Below, piece after piece: positions 32,558 through 41,259 of a stretch of 49,734 nt of DNA; within the stretch, counting starts at the first letter, position 1; each line of letters opens with the position of its first letter. Below the pieces are notes generated by a model that saw only the letters and a program-made list of their open reading frames with translations, ran no database searches and was not told the origin of the DNA. The DNA comes from Zoogloea sp. Its GTDB lineage: Bacteria; Pseudomonadota; Gammaproteobacteria; Burkholderiales; Rhodocyclaceae. Position numbers and translations under genes: made by a program. Location of the stretch: assembly GCF_030157465.1 (NCBI RefSeq), contig NZ_JAOAUU010000092.1:1-49734 (forward strand), given 5' to 3'.

Positions 32558-33795
32558 GCGAAAACCTCCGGCGCCCGGCGCAGTACGGCCCGGCGTAATA
32601 AAAGATTGCGCGACAGGGTCGCACCCAAAAGAACGGCAAAAAGACTCAGCACGGCATCGACACCCCGCGGCGCCACTAGCATCACCACGGCGCAGGCCGC
32701 AACGAAAATCACCAGCGACAGCACATTCACCCTCAGCGGAAGCCGGGTTTCTTCAACGGTTTGCAGGTAATTGGATTCGGGCAGCACCAGCTGGCCCACA
32801 TAAAAGCTCGCCAGATAGAGCAGGAAGATGGCGCTGGCGCCGGCAAGGGCAAAATCCGGACGCTGGCCCCACCACGCCAGCGCCCCCCAGACGGCCAGTG
32901 CAAGCAGGCTGAGCGCGGTGTTGAGGCGCACCAGGTTGCGGCGCAGCGCGGCCAACGTGGCGCGCACTTCCGCGCTGCCCTGCTGGTGCACCACCCGCGC
33001 CAGGGCCGGCAGCGCATTGAAACTGAGCGCCCGCGGAAACAGCAGCAGCACGCTGGTCAGGCTGCCGATCAGCGCCACGAGGCCGCCGTAGCCCTCCCCC
33101 GCCACACGCACGGTCAAGGGCACCAGAATCATCGACATGCCGGCGCTGACAAAATTGAGCGCCGCCTGCTCAAACGCAGTGCGCGCGCTCCCTGCCGGCA
33201 GGGATGCATCGCCACCACAGCGGCGGGTCTGGCGCACCAGCACCAACAGGCCGACGAGGCCCAGCAGCGCGGTGGGCACGGCCAGCGCCGCATAGGCCAT
33301 CCACGGCTGTCCGCCGCCAAAAAGCGCCAGCCCGCCGGCCAGCAGCACAACCAGTACGGTTTCAAGAATCAGCAAACGCCGGTAGGCCGCCAGCGCCAGG
33401 CCAAAGTGACGGGCCAGCGTGTAGGCCGTCCAGCCGGCCAGCAGCAGCGCCGTCCAGGCGGGCTCGAAAACCCAGCCACCCCAGGCGAGGAGCGGCAGCA
33501 CCAGGCAGGCCGGCAGCGTGAAGGTCAGCGCACCGCGCGCAAGGCCCAGCATCACCGGGGCCGACTTGCCCACCCCGGCCACCGGCACGCGGGCCAGCAC
33601 CAGGGCCGACCACCCCACCGCCGAAAAAAGCCCGAGCATCATGGCAAACGAAAGATCGTTGGCGAAGCGCCCCAGCGCCTCGGTGCCGCACACGGCCTGG
33701 ACCAGCGCAAAGTGAAGCAGGCGCTGGCCGCCGGGTGCCGCGGTGACCGCCAGCACCTCGCCACGCCGCATCAGGCTGGCCAATCGCGCGCTCAT
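32554..33795 (-). CDS. Oligosaccharide flippase (Wzx-like)
   Basis: 413-aa integral membrane protein with about twelve hydrophobic segments, for example LPLLAWGGWVFEPAWTALLLAG, LVVLLAGGLALFGGG and FAVLLGATLSRNLLLRR near the end. It resembles the polysaccharide transport (MATE/MOP-like) family in size, helix number and position. It should flip undecaprenyl-PP-linked EPS repeats to the periplasm for Wzy. The true start MSARLASLMRRGE overlaps the upstream ligase/polymerase stop by 4 bp; the longer open frame upstream is antisense noise in the neighbouring gene. Confidence 0.88.
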   Translation of the reverse strand: MSARLASLMRRGEVLAVTAAPGGQRLLHFALVQAVCGTEALGRFANDLSFAMMLGLFSAVGWSALVLARVPVAGVGKSAPVMLGLARGALTFTLPACLVLPLLAWGGWVFEPAWTALLLAGWTAYTLARHFGLALAAYRRLLILETVLVVLLAGGLALFGGGQPWMAYAALAVPTALLGLVGLLVLVRQTRRCGGDASLPAGSARTAFEQAALNFVSAGMSMILVPLTVRVAGEGYGGLVALIGSLTSVLLLFPRALSFNALPALARVVHQQGSAEVRATLAALRRNLVRLNTALSLLALAVWGALAWWGQRPDFALAGASAIFLLYLASFYVGQLVLPESNYLQTVEETRLPLRVNVLSLVIFVAACAVVMLVAPRGVDAVLSLFAVLLGATLSRNLLLRRAVLRRAPEVFA

Positions 33796-35024
33796 GGTGT
33801 GGCCACCGTTTTGCGGTGCTGCCAGGCCGCCGTCGCCGCCACGAGGGCCAGCGGCATGATCAGGCTGGCCTGGGGGCGAAACATGATGCCGTTGCTGAAA
33901 GCCGTGGAGGCCACCAGCGCGGCCAGCAGCGGCGCCGCCACGCCGGGCGGAAAGCTGCGCGACCACACGACCAGCACGGCCAGCACGGCACCCAGACCAA
34001 GCACGCCCTGCTGGTTGAGCAGACGGATGAAGTCGTTGTGGGAATCCTTGGCGCTCCACCACCACACTTCGGAGACGATCCAGTCCGAACCCTCGCCGTG
34101 GCCGAACAGCCACTGGAGCAGGCTGCTGTTGGCGAGAATGTCGATTTTTTGCAGCCACATGGAAAACCGGCCGGAGGTCAGCTCGACCATTTCATCCCAC
34201 GAAGGCAGATGCACCAGGCCGAACAACAGCGGCACGAAGGCTGCGGCCAGCCCCGCCGCCAGCATCACGAACAATGCCAAAGGCGCCATCGGCCGGCGCT
34301 GGACGAGCAGCACGGCACCAAAGGCCAGCGCCGCCACCATCGAGGTGCGCACGCCCCAGCCATAAAAAACCAGCACCACCGAAAAGCCGACAAGGCCGAT
34401 CAGCAGGCGTCGCCCGAGCTGGCCGGCCTCGAAAAGGTAGAACGACAGCGCGCCGCACACCACCACGAGGTAGGAGCTGGTGTGCAGCGAGGCGAAATAC
34501 ACCGGCCAGAACGGCTCGCCGCCCCGGTTGAGAGAGGGCGGCAGCACGATCAGCGCACCGATCACCAGCACCCAGATCAGGCCGAGCGTGATCTGCATCA
34601 GCCGGATCACCAGCGCCGGTTCGCGCTCGAAAAGACGCAGCAGCAGCACCGAGAGCAGGGCCGGCGTGACGATTTTCAGGTATTCGAACATCGCCGTCGT
34701 GAAGTTGAGACCGGACAGCACTTCGGTGGTGAGGAAGGACGCCAGCCCGAGGGGCACCGCCACCAGCACCAGCGGCGTGCGCTTGAGAATCGCATCGGCG
34801 TAAGCCAGAAGGCCGGCACCCAGCACGCCGAGCAGCAGCATGTCGGCCAGCCGGTTGTAAACGGATTCGATTTCCGCATCGAAATAGGGCCTGGCCAGCA
34901 GCACCGCCACCAGCAGCTTGCCCCACAGGCCGATGAACAGGGCCCAGGCGAAGCCCTGCGTCACCCGTGTTTCAAACGGTGTGGAGGCGACAGCCGGGCC
35001 CTTGGCGGAAAGCAGCGCAGTCAT
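33792..35024 (-). CDS. O-antigen ligase/Wzy-like EPS polymerase
   Basis: 410-aa membrane protein with ten or more hydrophobic helices. The Wzy_C-type periplasmic loop carries DSHNDFIRLLNQQGVLGLG, the block shared by O-antigen ligases and Wzy polymerases. LFGHGEGSDWIVSE precedes it. In this context it most likely polymerises the repeat units in the periplasm, with chain length set by EpsF. It begins in an overlap with the epsG stop (ATGA-type) and overlaps the flippase start downstream. Confidence 0.9.
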   Translation of the reverse strand: MTALLSAKGPAVASTPFETRVTQGFAWALFIGLWGKLLVAVLLARPYFDAEIESVYNRLADMLLLGVLGAGLLAYADAILKRTPLVLVAVPLGLASFLTTEVLSGLNFTTAMFEYLKIVTPALLSVLLLRLFEREPALVIRLMQITLGLIWVLVIGALIVLPPSLNRGGEPFWPVYFASLHTSSYLVVVCGALSFYLFEAGQLGRRLLIGLVGFSVVLVFYGWGVRTSMVAALAFGAVLLVQRRPMAPLALFVMLAAGLAAAFVPLLFGLVHLPSWDEMVELTSGRFSMWLQKIDILANSSLLQWLFGHGEGSDWIVSEVWWWSAKDSHNDFIRLLNQQGVLGLGAVLAVLVVWSRSFPPGVAAPLLAALVASTAFSNGIMFRPQASLIMPLALVAATAAWQHRKTVATP

Positions 35025-35914
35025 CAGAAATCGAGCAGCACGCCGCCGATGACCACCACCCCGGCCTCGCGCAGACCGGTCGACAATTCGGCAACCCGCT
35101 TGTGGACCGACGCATGACGACGGGCCACCACGATGGCGCTGCCGCAGGTGGCGGCCACGAGCCGGGCATCGGCGCCGGTTTCGTCGGCCGGTGTATCCAC
35201 GAGGGTCATGTCGTAGGTATCCCGCGCCACCGAAATCTGCGCACCAAAGGCCCGGCGGGCCAACAGCTCCTGCGGGTTGGGCGGCACGATGCCGGCCTGG
35301 AGCACCGACAGGTGATCGAAGCGCGGGTGAGGCTGAATCGCGCCCTTCTCGCCGCGTTCAGCCAGGCGCGCGGCCAGGCCGCCCGCCGGCGGCAGGCGAA
35401 ACAGGCTTTGCTGACGCGGAAAGCGCAGGTCGCAATCCACCAGCAGGGTGCGCTCGCCCAGTTGCGAGAACAGCACCGCCAGGTTGGCTGCCAGCCAGCT
35501 ACGCCCTTCGCCGCGTGCCGCGCCCACCACGGCAACGCTGCACAGTTGCGGGTTGGTCATGCGCCGCAGCACCAGCTGGCTGCGCAGCTTGCGCAGGGCT
35601 TCGACGCGCGGCGAATTCGGCTCGAAGGCCGCGACCAGCTCCGGGTCGGCCCCCTGATCGCCAGCCGCCAGCACCGGGTAATCGAACTGGCGCGACAACG
35701 CGGCGTGCACGTCGGCCTGGCTGACCAGCCCGAGCTCGACGGCCGCGGCGCCAAAGGGAATGCCGCGCTCCTTCTGGCGGGCCGTAACACGCTCGACGGC
35801 CCGCGCATCGAGCCGGCCGCTGGAAACGAGAATCTCGCCCAGATTGGGAAAGCCCATCTGCTGCGTTTCGAAGGCCGGCACCGGGTTGCGACCGGGAAAG
35901 TTTTTCATGTCCAT
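35024..35914 (-). CDS. epsG: Chain-length tyrosine-kinase-like ATPase EpsG
   Basis: 296-aa cytosolic partner of the co-polymerase. N-terminal region (about 22-82) NLGEILVSSGRLDA...VSQADVHAALSRQFDYPVL is a GSPII_E_N/MshEN-like domain, as in EpsG proteins. The BY-kinase-like ATPase follows: Walker A GAARGEGRSW (131-140) and Walker A' LLVDCDLRFPRQ (157-168). The Walker A lysine is replaced by R138, which I recall as a feature of EpsG homologues. The tail lacks the tyrosine cluster of Wzc. The start MDMKNFPGRNP lies 10 bp after epsF. Confidence 0.9.
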   Translation of the reverse strand: MDMKNFPGRNPVPAFETQQMGFPNLGEILVSSGRLDARAVERVTARQKERGIPFGAAAVELGLVSQADVHAALSRQFDYPVLAAGDQGADPELVAAFEPNSPRVEALRKLRSQLVLRRMTNPQLCSVAVVGAARGEGRSWLAANLAVLFSQLGERTLLVDCDLRFPRQQSLFRLPPAGGLAARLAERGEKGAIQPHPRFDHLSVLQAGIVPPNPQELLARRAFGAQISVARDTYDMTLVDTPADETGADARLVAATCGSAIVVARRHASVHKRVAELSTGLREAGVVVIGGVLLDF

Positions 35915-35924
35915 CGTTCGATCC

Positions 35925-37310
35925 TCAGGCCCGCCGCAGGGCTGCGGGCAGGAAACGCGCGAACAGGCCGTCGCTGGCACTGGCCGGGCTGTTGATTTCG
36001 GCCAGCATCGGTGCGCCGAGGGCATCGAGCATGTCGTCGGCACCGCGGATGCGCCTGTCGAAGAGTTCGCGCACGATGCTGAAGGCCATGCCCAACAGAC
36101 CTCCGATGAAGATCGCCAGCCCGAGGTTGAGCAGCAGCTTGGGGCTGGACGCTTCGGTGGCCGGCACCGCCGTCGACAGCACGGCCACGTTGCCCTGCCG
36201 CGACTTGCTCTCGAGGCTGGTCTGGGTGAGGCGAGCCATCACCAGGTCGTAGGCCTTCTGGGCGCTATCCACTTCACGCAGCAGCACGCCCATTTCATCG
36301 CGCTGTTGCTTGAGTTCGATGACGCGCCGCTTCTGAGCTTCGAGGCGCCCTTTGATGTCCCCCTCGCGAGCCTGGTTGATGCGGCTGTTGGTACCCACCA
36401 CCGCCGCCACCTGGCCGCTTTCGGAGCGCAGCCGGGCGCGCAGGGATTCGACTTCACCCTTCACGCGCTGAAACTGGGGGTGGTTTTCGCCGAGGTATCC
36501 AGCGAGCTCGGTGAGCTTGGCTTCCTGCCGGGCCAGATCCACCTTGAGGGCCTGGATCAGCGGGTTGGCCGCCACTTCATTCAGGCCGCCGCCCTGGCGC
36601 TGGCGCGACGAGGTGTCGGTGCTCTGGGCCTGGGCGGCCGTGAACTGGGTGGACAGTTCGGTGAGGCGCGAACTTTCCAGGTCCAGTTTCTCGTCGCCAA
36701 CCAGGCCATGGTCGCGCTGGAATTGCGACAGACGGGCCTGCGCGCTTTCGAGGTTGGTGCGCAGCGCCCGGGTGTGCTCGTCGAACCACGCGGCCGACTG
36801 GCGGGCAGGTTCGACCTTCAGTTCGAGGTCGGTTTCCAGGTAGGCCTGGGCAAGGGCGTTGGCGTAGTCGGCGGCAAAGCGGGGGTCGTCGGCGGTCACG
36901 GTCACGGTAAGCACGTTGCTTTCGTGGGACGGGCTCACCTTGACGCCCTTTTTCAGCCGGCCGGCAATCCAGCGATTGACGTCGCCCTGGCCGCCGGAGG
37001 CCTTCTGCCAGCGCTCCGACCAGCGCGGGCTGGCGCCCAGCTTGAGGGCCGCCACCGCGCGCCCGCCAACCCGTTCGCTGGCAATGATGTCGGCCTGGGT
37101 GGCGAGAAAACCCGGCGTGGTGGCGCCGTGGCCGGGCTGGACCACCAGCGGATCACTGCCGCGGGACTCCACCACCACTTCGGTCGATGCCGTGTATTGG
37201 CGCGGCAGGGCCAGGCTCACCACCAGGGCGAGCAGGACGACTCCGCCCCACACCATGAACAGACCTTTGCGGCGGGCCTTGAGGACGGCCAGAAGTTGTG
37301 CGATTCCCAT
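35925..37310 (-). CDS. epsF: Chain length determinant protein EpsF
   Basis: 461-aa polysaccharide co-polymerase. Membrane helices at about 17-35 (FMVWGGVVLLALVVSLAL) and 410-430 (LLLNLGLAIFIGGLLGMAFS) flank a large periplasmic region with a Wzz-type N-terminal domain and long coiled-coil helices (about 160-370, rich in Gln, Arg and Leu). The cytosolic end FDRRIRGADDMLDALGAPMLAEI is typical of EpsF/GumC proteins. It works with EpsG and the Wzy-like protein to set chain length. The start MGIAQLLAVLKARR is preceded by CTGAGCGGACACCGAGC. Confidence 0.93.
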   Translation of the reverse strand: MGIAQLLAVLKARRKGLFMVWGGVVLLALVVSLALPRQYTASTEVVVESRGSDPLVVQPGHGATTPGFLATQADIIASERVGGRAVAALKLGASPRWSERWQKASGGQGDVNRWIAGRLKKGVKVSPSHESNVLTVTVTADDPRFAADYANALAQAYLETDLELKVEPARQSAAWFDEHTRALRTNLESAQARLSQFQRDHGLVGDEKLDLESSRLTELSTQFTAAQAQSTDTSSRQRQGGGLNEVAANPLIQALKVDLARQEAKLTELAGYLGENHPQFQRVKGEVESLRARLRSESGQVAAVVGTNSRINQAREGDIKGRLEAQKRRVIELKQQRDEMGVLLREVDSAQKAYDLVMARLTQTSLESKSRQGNVAVLSTAVPATEASSPKLLLNLGLAIFIGGLLGMAFSIVRELFDRRIRGADDMLDALGAPMLAEINSPASASDGLFARFLPAALRRA

Positions 37311-37323
37311 GCTCGGTGTCCGC

Positions 37324-38157
37324 TCAGAAAAGTGCTTCGCGAACGACGACCACGTCGTCGGGCTGCACCGGGTCGTTGAGTTGCGGGTTGATGATTCGGG
37401 TCGTGCCGTCTTCAAAGCGGCGATGGATGCGGATGCCGCGCTCGGTGCCCCGCGGGCTGAGGCCGCCGCCCATGGCCAGGGCCTGCAGCACCGTCATCTG
37501 GCGCTCCACGCGATAGGCGCCGGCACGCTGCACTTCGCCGTACACAAAAACCTGGGGGGCGCGCTGCACGTAAAGGGTGTCGCCGGCCATGACCGGCACA
37601 TCCTTTTCAGGCGTCCAGGTCACGAAGAGTTCGGCCACGTCGATTTCGGCCCGCACCCGGCGACCATTGCGCAGGCCGGTGAGAATCACCTTGTCGGCCC
37701 CCTGGGGCGCCGTGCCGCCGGCCAGCGCCAGTGCATCGGTCAGCTTCATCGCGGTACTTTCGAGGGGATAGCGGCCGGGCCGGGCCACCTGGCCAAGCAC
37801 CGCCACCTGCGCGCCGCGCACCTGCTGGAGCACCACCGTGACCTGGGGCTGGAGCACGAAGCCACCCTTCTTCAAGCCGTCGGCAATGGCCCGTTCGGCC
37901 GCCGCCACGCTCAGGCCGCCAAGCTGCACGTTGCCCACCAGCGGATAACTGATCGCGCCGGTTTCGGACACGCGGGTTTCGAGGCTCAGGTCGGGGTTCT
38001 GGAAAACCGCGATCTTCAAACCATCGCCGGGGCCGAGGCGGTATTCCTGGGCGGCCGGCTCCTGCGCCCGCACCGCCGCGGGCAGCAGCGTCGTGACAAG
38101 CACGGCAGCGGCCAGCGCGCGGCCCAGCCAGGCGCCTTTTTTCATCCAGCCCTTCAT
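37324..38157 (-). CDS. epsE: Polysaccharide export protein EpsE
   Basis: 277-aa Wza-type exporter of the periplasm/outer membrane. A signal peptide (about 1-32, ending AAVRA-QEP) is followed by the Poly_export domain, YRLGPGDGLKIAVFQNPDLS. Two SLBB repeats follow, starting VAVLGQVARPGRYPLEST and VFVYGEVQRAGAYRVERQ. There is no lipobox cysteine, unlike Wza itself, so the outer-membrane pore may be supplied by EpsL. The ATG overlaps the epsL stop (ATGA). Confidence 0.93.
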   Translation of the reverse strand: MKGWMKKGAWLGRALAAAVLVTTLLPAAVRAQEPAAQEYRLGPGDGLKIAVFQNPDLSLETRVSETGAISYPLVGNVQLGGLSVAAAERAIADGLKKGGFVLQPQVTVVLQQVRGAQVAVLGQVARPGRYPLESTAMKLTDALALAGGTAPQGADKVILTGLRNGRRVRAEIDVAELFVTWTPEKDVPVMAGDTLYVQRAPQVFVYGEVQRAGAYRVERQMTVLQALAMGGGLSPRGTERGIRIHRRFEDGTTRIINPQLNDPVQPDDVVVVREALF

Positions 38158-39545
38158 CAAAACACCCACTGCAAGCTCCCCGCCAATGTCCAATAGTTGA
38201 AACTCAGTCCTGCTTCGTTCGATTCCCGCTGCTCCCGCGTCAGCGCGGTGATCCAGCGCGTGCCCGGGCTGATCTGCCAGGTGCCGGCCACCGAGGCCAG
38301 CACACCGCGGTCCTCGCGCCGGGCGCCGGTGCGGACACCCAAACCCGGGTCGCCCCGAAACTCGGCGTTGCGCCACTCGAGGCGCCCTTCAACCCGCAGC
38401 TTCGGCGAGTATTCCCACAGCGCGCCAAGGCGCAGGCCCTTGGTGGCCACGTAGCTCGACACGAAATCCTGTGCCGGCTCCACGTCGTAGCGCAGCGCGC
38501 CGCTCAGCTGCGTGCGCGGCGTCACCTTCCATTCCAGGCCGGCCAACGCATTGCGGCCCGAGTAGTCGTTTTGCGGAAAGCGCCCGTAAGTGCGCTTCAC
38601 CGTTCCCACCCGCAACAGCGCCCTGGTGCCGCTTTTTATCGGCAGCGACGCATCGGCAAACAGCTCGTCCTGCTCAAAGCGCGATTCCGACTGCCCGCCC
38701 GACACCGTCGGTACGTTGGGGTACTGCCCGCTGGCCCGCCGGCGGGTGATCGCCACCACCGCGCCGGACGCCGGCACATAGCGCAGCACCGTATCCACGC
38801 CGGCAAAATCAATTTCGTTGCCCGGCCGCGATCCATCCGGATAGCGCCGGCTGCCCTGCCCCGCCTGCACGCCCACCTGCCAGTCCGGCACCAGCCGGTA
38901 AAAGGCGCTGCCGGTCAGCTGGCGCGTCACCGCCAGGCTCCGCTGCTGCTGGCGGTAGTACGCAAAATCGTCGGGCGCCTCGCGGTGCTCGGCGCTCAGT
39001 TCGCCGTTCCATTCCGGCCCGGCAGTCCAGCGCCAGCGCCCTACTGCGGTGCTGGCGTTGTGATTCAGAAACTCAAAGGCCCCGTAGCGCGCCAGGCTCA
39101 GGTCGTAGTCCAGCACCCACTGCTGGCCCGCGTAGGCCTTGTCCAGCCCCAGCCCGAGGCGGGTCACGCTGTACCAGTCGCCCATCCGGGCGAGCTGTGC
39201 CGACTTCGCCGCAGCCGGCCCCGACAGCCGGAACACGTTGCTGTCATAGGCGATGGTTTCGCCGATGCTGATCCGCGAACCGATTCCCCTGCCCAGCGGC
39301 AGGTCCAGCGGCGCACTGCCCCGCTCCTCGGCAGCCCGCTGCGCCGACTCGTCGCCAAGGCCGCGGGTCAAGGTCAGATCCGGCGGATTCAGCTCGTCGC
39401 TCTCGAAAAGCAGCACGGCACGACGGGGCTCTCCGAGCAGGGTCGATACACGCAGGGGTGACAGATCGTCAGCCAGAACCGGTAGGCCGGCTCCAAAAAG
39501 GAGCAGCGCCCCCCCAACACGAACACCAAATTCACGCAAATCCAC
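38157..39545 (-). CDS. epsL: EPS outer-membrane protein EpsL
   Basis: About 462 aa. A signal peptide (GVRVGGALLLFGAGLPVLA-DDL) leads into a beta-rich protein with alternating polar and aromatic strands, ending in LAGSLQWVF, the terminal Phe typical of outer-membrane beta-barrels. It matches the EpsL family of exosortase-B-associated loci, thought to form or assist the export channel. GTG start chosen because the signal peptide follows it directly. The frame stays open for 35 further codons upstream in AT-rich DNA, so the start is uncertain. First gene of the twelve-gene operon. Confidence 0.85.
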   Translation of the reverse strand: MDLREFGVRVGGALLLFGAGLPVLADDLSPLRVSTLLGEPRRAVLLFESDELNPPDLTLTRGLGDESAQRAAEERGSAPLDLPLGRGIGSRISIGETIAYDSNVFRLSGPAAAKSAQLARMGDWYSVTRLGLGLDKAYAGQQWVLDYDLSLARYGAFEFLNHNASTAVGRWRWTAGPEWNGELSAEHREAPDDFAYYRQQQRSLAVTRQLTGSAFYRLVPDWQVGVQAGQGSRRYPDGSRPGNEIDFAGVDTVLRYVPASGAVVAITRRRASGQYPNVPTVSGGQSESRFEQDELFADASLPIKSGTRALLRVGTVKRTYGRFPQNDYSGRNALAGLEWKVTPRTQLSGALRYDVEPAQDFVSSYVATKGLRLGALWEYSPKLRVEGRLEWRNAEFRGDPGLGVRTGARREDRGVLASVAGTWQISPGTRWITALTREQRESNEAGLSFNYWTLAGSLQWVF

Positions 39546-39610
39546 ACCCCAGATCAGCCAGTTTCGGCATATTGAGGGAGCAGGCAGTGAAATCAAGCGA
39601 ATTTTTACGC

Positions 39611-39653
39611 ATTTTGCAAAATTCAGCCTTCGCAAGACAGATATTTGCAAAAT
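39611..39653. promoter_or_regulatory. Two TTTGCAAAAT palindromic sites in the epsL-epsB promoter region
   Basis: ATTTTGCAAAAT (39611-39622) is a perfect 12-bp palindrome. A near copy, TATTTGCAAAATA (39643-39654), repeats TTTGCAAAAT exactly 31 bp further, about three helical turns. Both lie in the AT-rich gap between the divergent EPS transcription units and look like a dimeric-regulator operator pair. Confidence 0.5.
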
Positions 39654-39744
39654 AAATCACATTAACTACAAATTTGACATTAACGTCGACGTACATGCAG
39701 TAAATTCGGCATCGTTCAAACTAGCCTCGAATTTGTCTATTGCC

Positions 39745-41136
39745 ATGCAGGCCGCCCTCGAACGACAGACCCCCGGGCTCAAGCCGCACCTGTCGCTAAT
39801 CTCATTGATCGAGACGCTTCTCGATCCGATCGCTTTCGCCGGCAGCCTGCTTGCCGTCGCCGGCGGCTTCGGCGTGGGTACCGAGCCGGCTTACCTCGTG
39901 CTGGCCTTCACGGTGTTCATGCTGGCCCAGCCGATGCCGATGCATATCGACAGCGGCCTGAAGGCGCTCTACCGGGGAAGCTGGCTGAAAGGTGCGGTGG
40001 TATTTTCCGTGCTGACCCTGGTCGGGCTGGTGACCGGCTTTGGCAATGCCTACGCGCCGGAAGTGCTGCTGGTGTGGTTTGTGGCCGGGCCGGCCAGCGC
40101 AGCCCTGGCGCGCCACGCCGCCCATGCGCTCACGCCGCTCGTCATGGCCCGCAGCGGCTACCACCAGCGTGCCGTGATCGTCGGTGCCAGCCTCGCCGGC
40201 CTTGCCGTGGCCGACCGCCTGAACAACTCGCGCCGGGCAGGCAAGCGCCTGCTGGGCTTCTTCGACGACCGCCATGCGGGTCGCCACGCCCGTGCCGACA
40301 TCCAGCACTTGGGGCCGATACGCGAGCTGGCCAACTACGTGCGCCAGAACGACGTGGAGGTGATCTACATCGCGCTGCCCATGAGCAGCCAGCCGCGCAT
40401 CGTCCAGTTGCTCGACGAAATGCGCGACACCACGGTGTCAATCTACTTCGTGCCCGATCTCTTCATGACCGACCTGATCCAGGCGCGTCTGGATGACCTC
40501 GGCGGCCTGCCCGTCGTGGCCGTGTGCGAATCACCCTTTACCGGCGTAAACGGGCTGTGCAAGCAGGTTTTCGATTTTGTCGTCGCGGCGCTGATCGTGG
40601 TGATGATTGCGCCGCTGCTGGTGGTGATCGCCATCGCCGTGAAAGTCACCTCACCCGGCCCGGTGCTGTTCCGCCAGCACCGCTACGGGCTCGATGGGGA
40701 GCGCATCCTGGTGTACAAGTTTCGCTCCATGAGCGTTTGCGAAAACGGCGACACCGTGACCCAGGCCAGCGCCAACGATGTCCGCGTGACGCCCCTGGGC
40801 GCCTTCCTGCGTCGCACCTCGCTGGATGAACTTCCCCAGTTCATCAACGTGCTGCAGGGCCGCATGAGCGTGGTCGGCCCGCGCCCCCACGCGGTGGCCC
40901 ACAACGAAACCTACCGCAAGCTCATCAAGGGCTACATGGTTCGCCACAAGGTGCGCCCCGGCATCACCGGCTGGGCGCAGGTGAACGGCTGTCGCGGCGA
41001 AACCGAGACCCTCGACAAAATGAAGCGGCGGGTGGACTACGACCTCGAATACCTGCGGAAATGGTCGTTTCTGATGGACGTAAGGATCATCCTGCGCACC
41101 ATCGGGCTGATGCGCAAAGACCCCAACGCCTATTGA
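39745..41136 (+). CDS. epsB: Undecaprenyl-phosphate glucose phosphotransferase EpsB
   Basis: 463-aa initiating transferase of EPS synthesis: moves glucose-1-phosphate (or a similar sugar phosphate) onto undecaprenyl phosphate. The N-terminal part has four to five membrane helices and a nucleotide-fold domain (AVIVGASLAGLAVADRL). A fifth helix lies at FVVAALIVVMIAPLLVVIAIA. The catalytic C-terminus contains RILVYKFRSM, TPLGAFLRRTSLDELPQFIN, GRMSVVGPRPHA, VRPGITGWAQVNG and the YDLEYLRKWSF block. The ATG fits the usual length. Divergent from the rest of the eps genes over the palindrome-bearing gap. Confidence 0.94.
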   Translation: MQAALERQTPGLKPHLSLISLIETLLDPIAFAGSLLAVAGGFGVGTEPAYLVLAFTVFMLAQPMPMHIDSGLKALYRGSWLKGAVVFSVLTLVGLVTGFGNAYAPEVLLVWFVAGPASAALARHAAHALTPLVMARSGYHQRAVIVGASLAGLAVADRLNNSRRAGKRLLGFFDDRHAGRHARADIQHLGPIRELANYVRQNDVEVIYIALPMSSQPRIVQLLDEMRDTTVSIYFVPDLFMTDLIQARLDDLGGLPVVAVCESPFTGVNGLCKQVFDFVVAALIVVMIAPLLVVIAIAVKVTSPGPVLFRQHRYGLDGERILVYKFRSMSVCENGDTVTQASANDVRVTPLGAFLRRTSLDELPQFINVLQGRMSVVGPRPHAVAHNETYRKLIKGYMVRHKVRPGITGWAQVNGCRGETETLDKMKRRVDYDLEYLRKWSFLMDVRIILRTIGLMRKDPNAY

Positions 41137-41145
41137 TGCGGATGC

Positions 41146-41163
41146 GTGCCGGCAACCCGGCAC
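41146..41163. terminator. Small hairpin between convergent epsB and the globin-GGDEF gene
   Basis: GTGCCGG-CAAC-CCGGCAC, a perfect 7-bp stem 10 bp after the epsB stop. There is no T-run, so terminator function is weakly supported. Confidence 0.3.
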
Positions 41164-41259
41164 CTGGAAAACACCCCGGAGCACCCACCGGCTCCCGGAT
41201 CTGATAACTCCGCCCTGCCCCCGCGGCCAGCCCGACAGGCCTGGCCGCAGGAAGCCCGA

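Noticed and set aside
31082-38196. Long plus-strand frames across the EPS operon (for example 31082-32770, 32761-34365, 35760-37379)
   Set aside because: Composition rich in His, Gln, Arg and Gly without family motifs; each lies opposite a recognised EPS gene.
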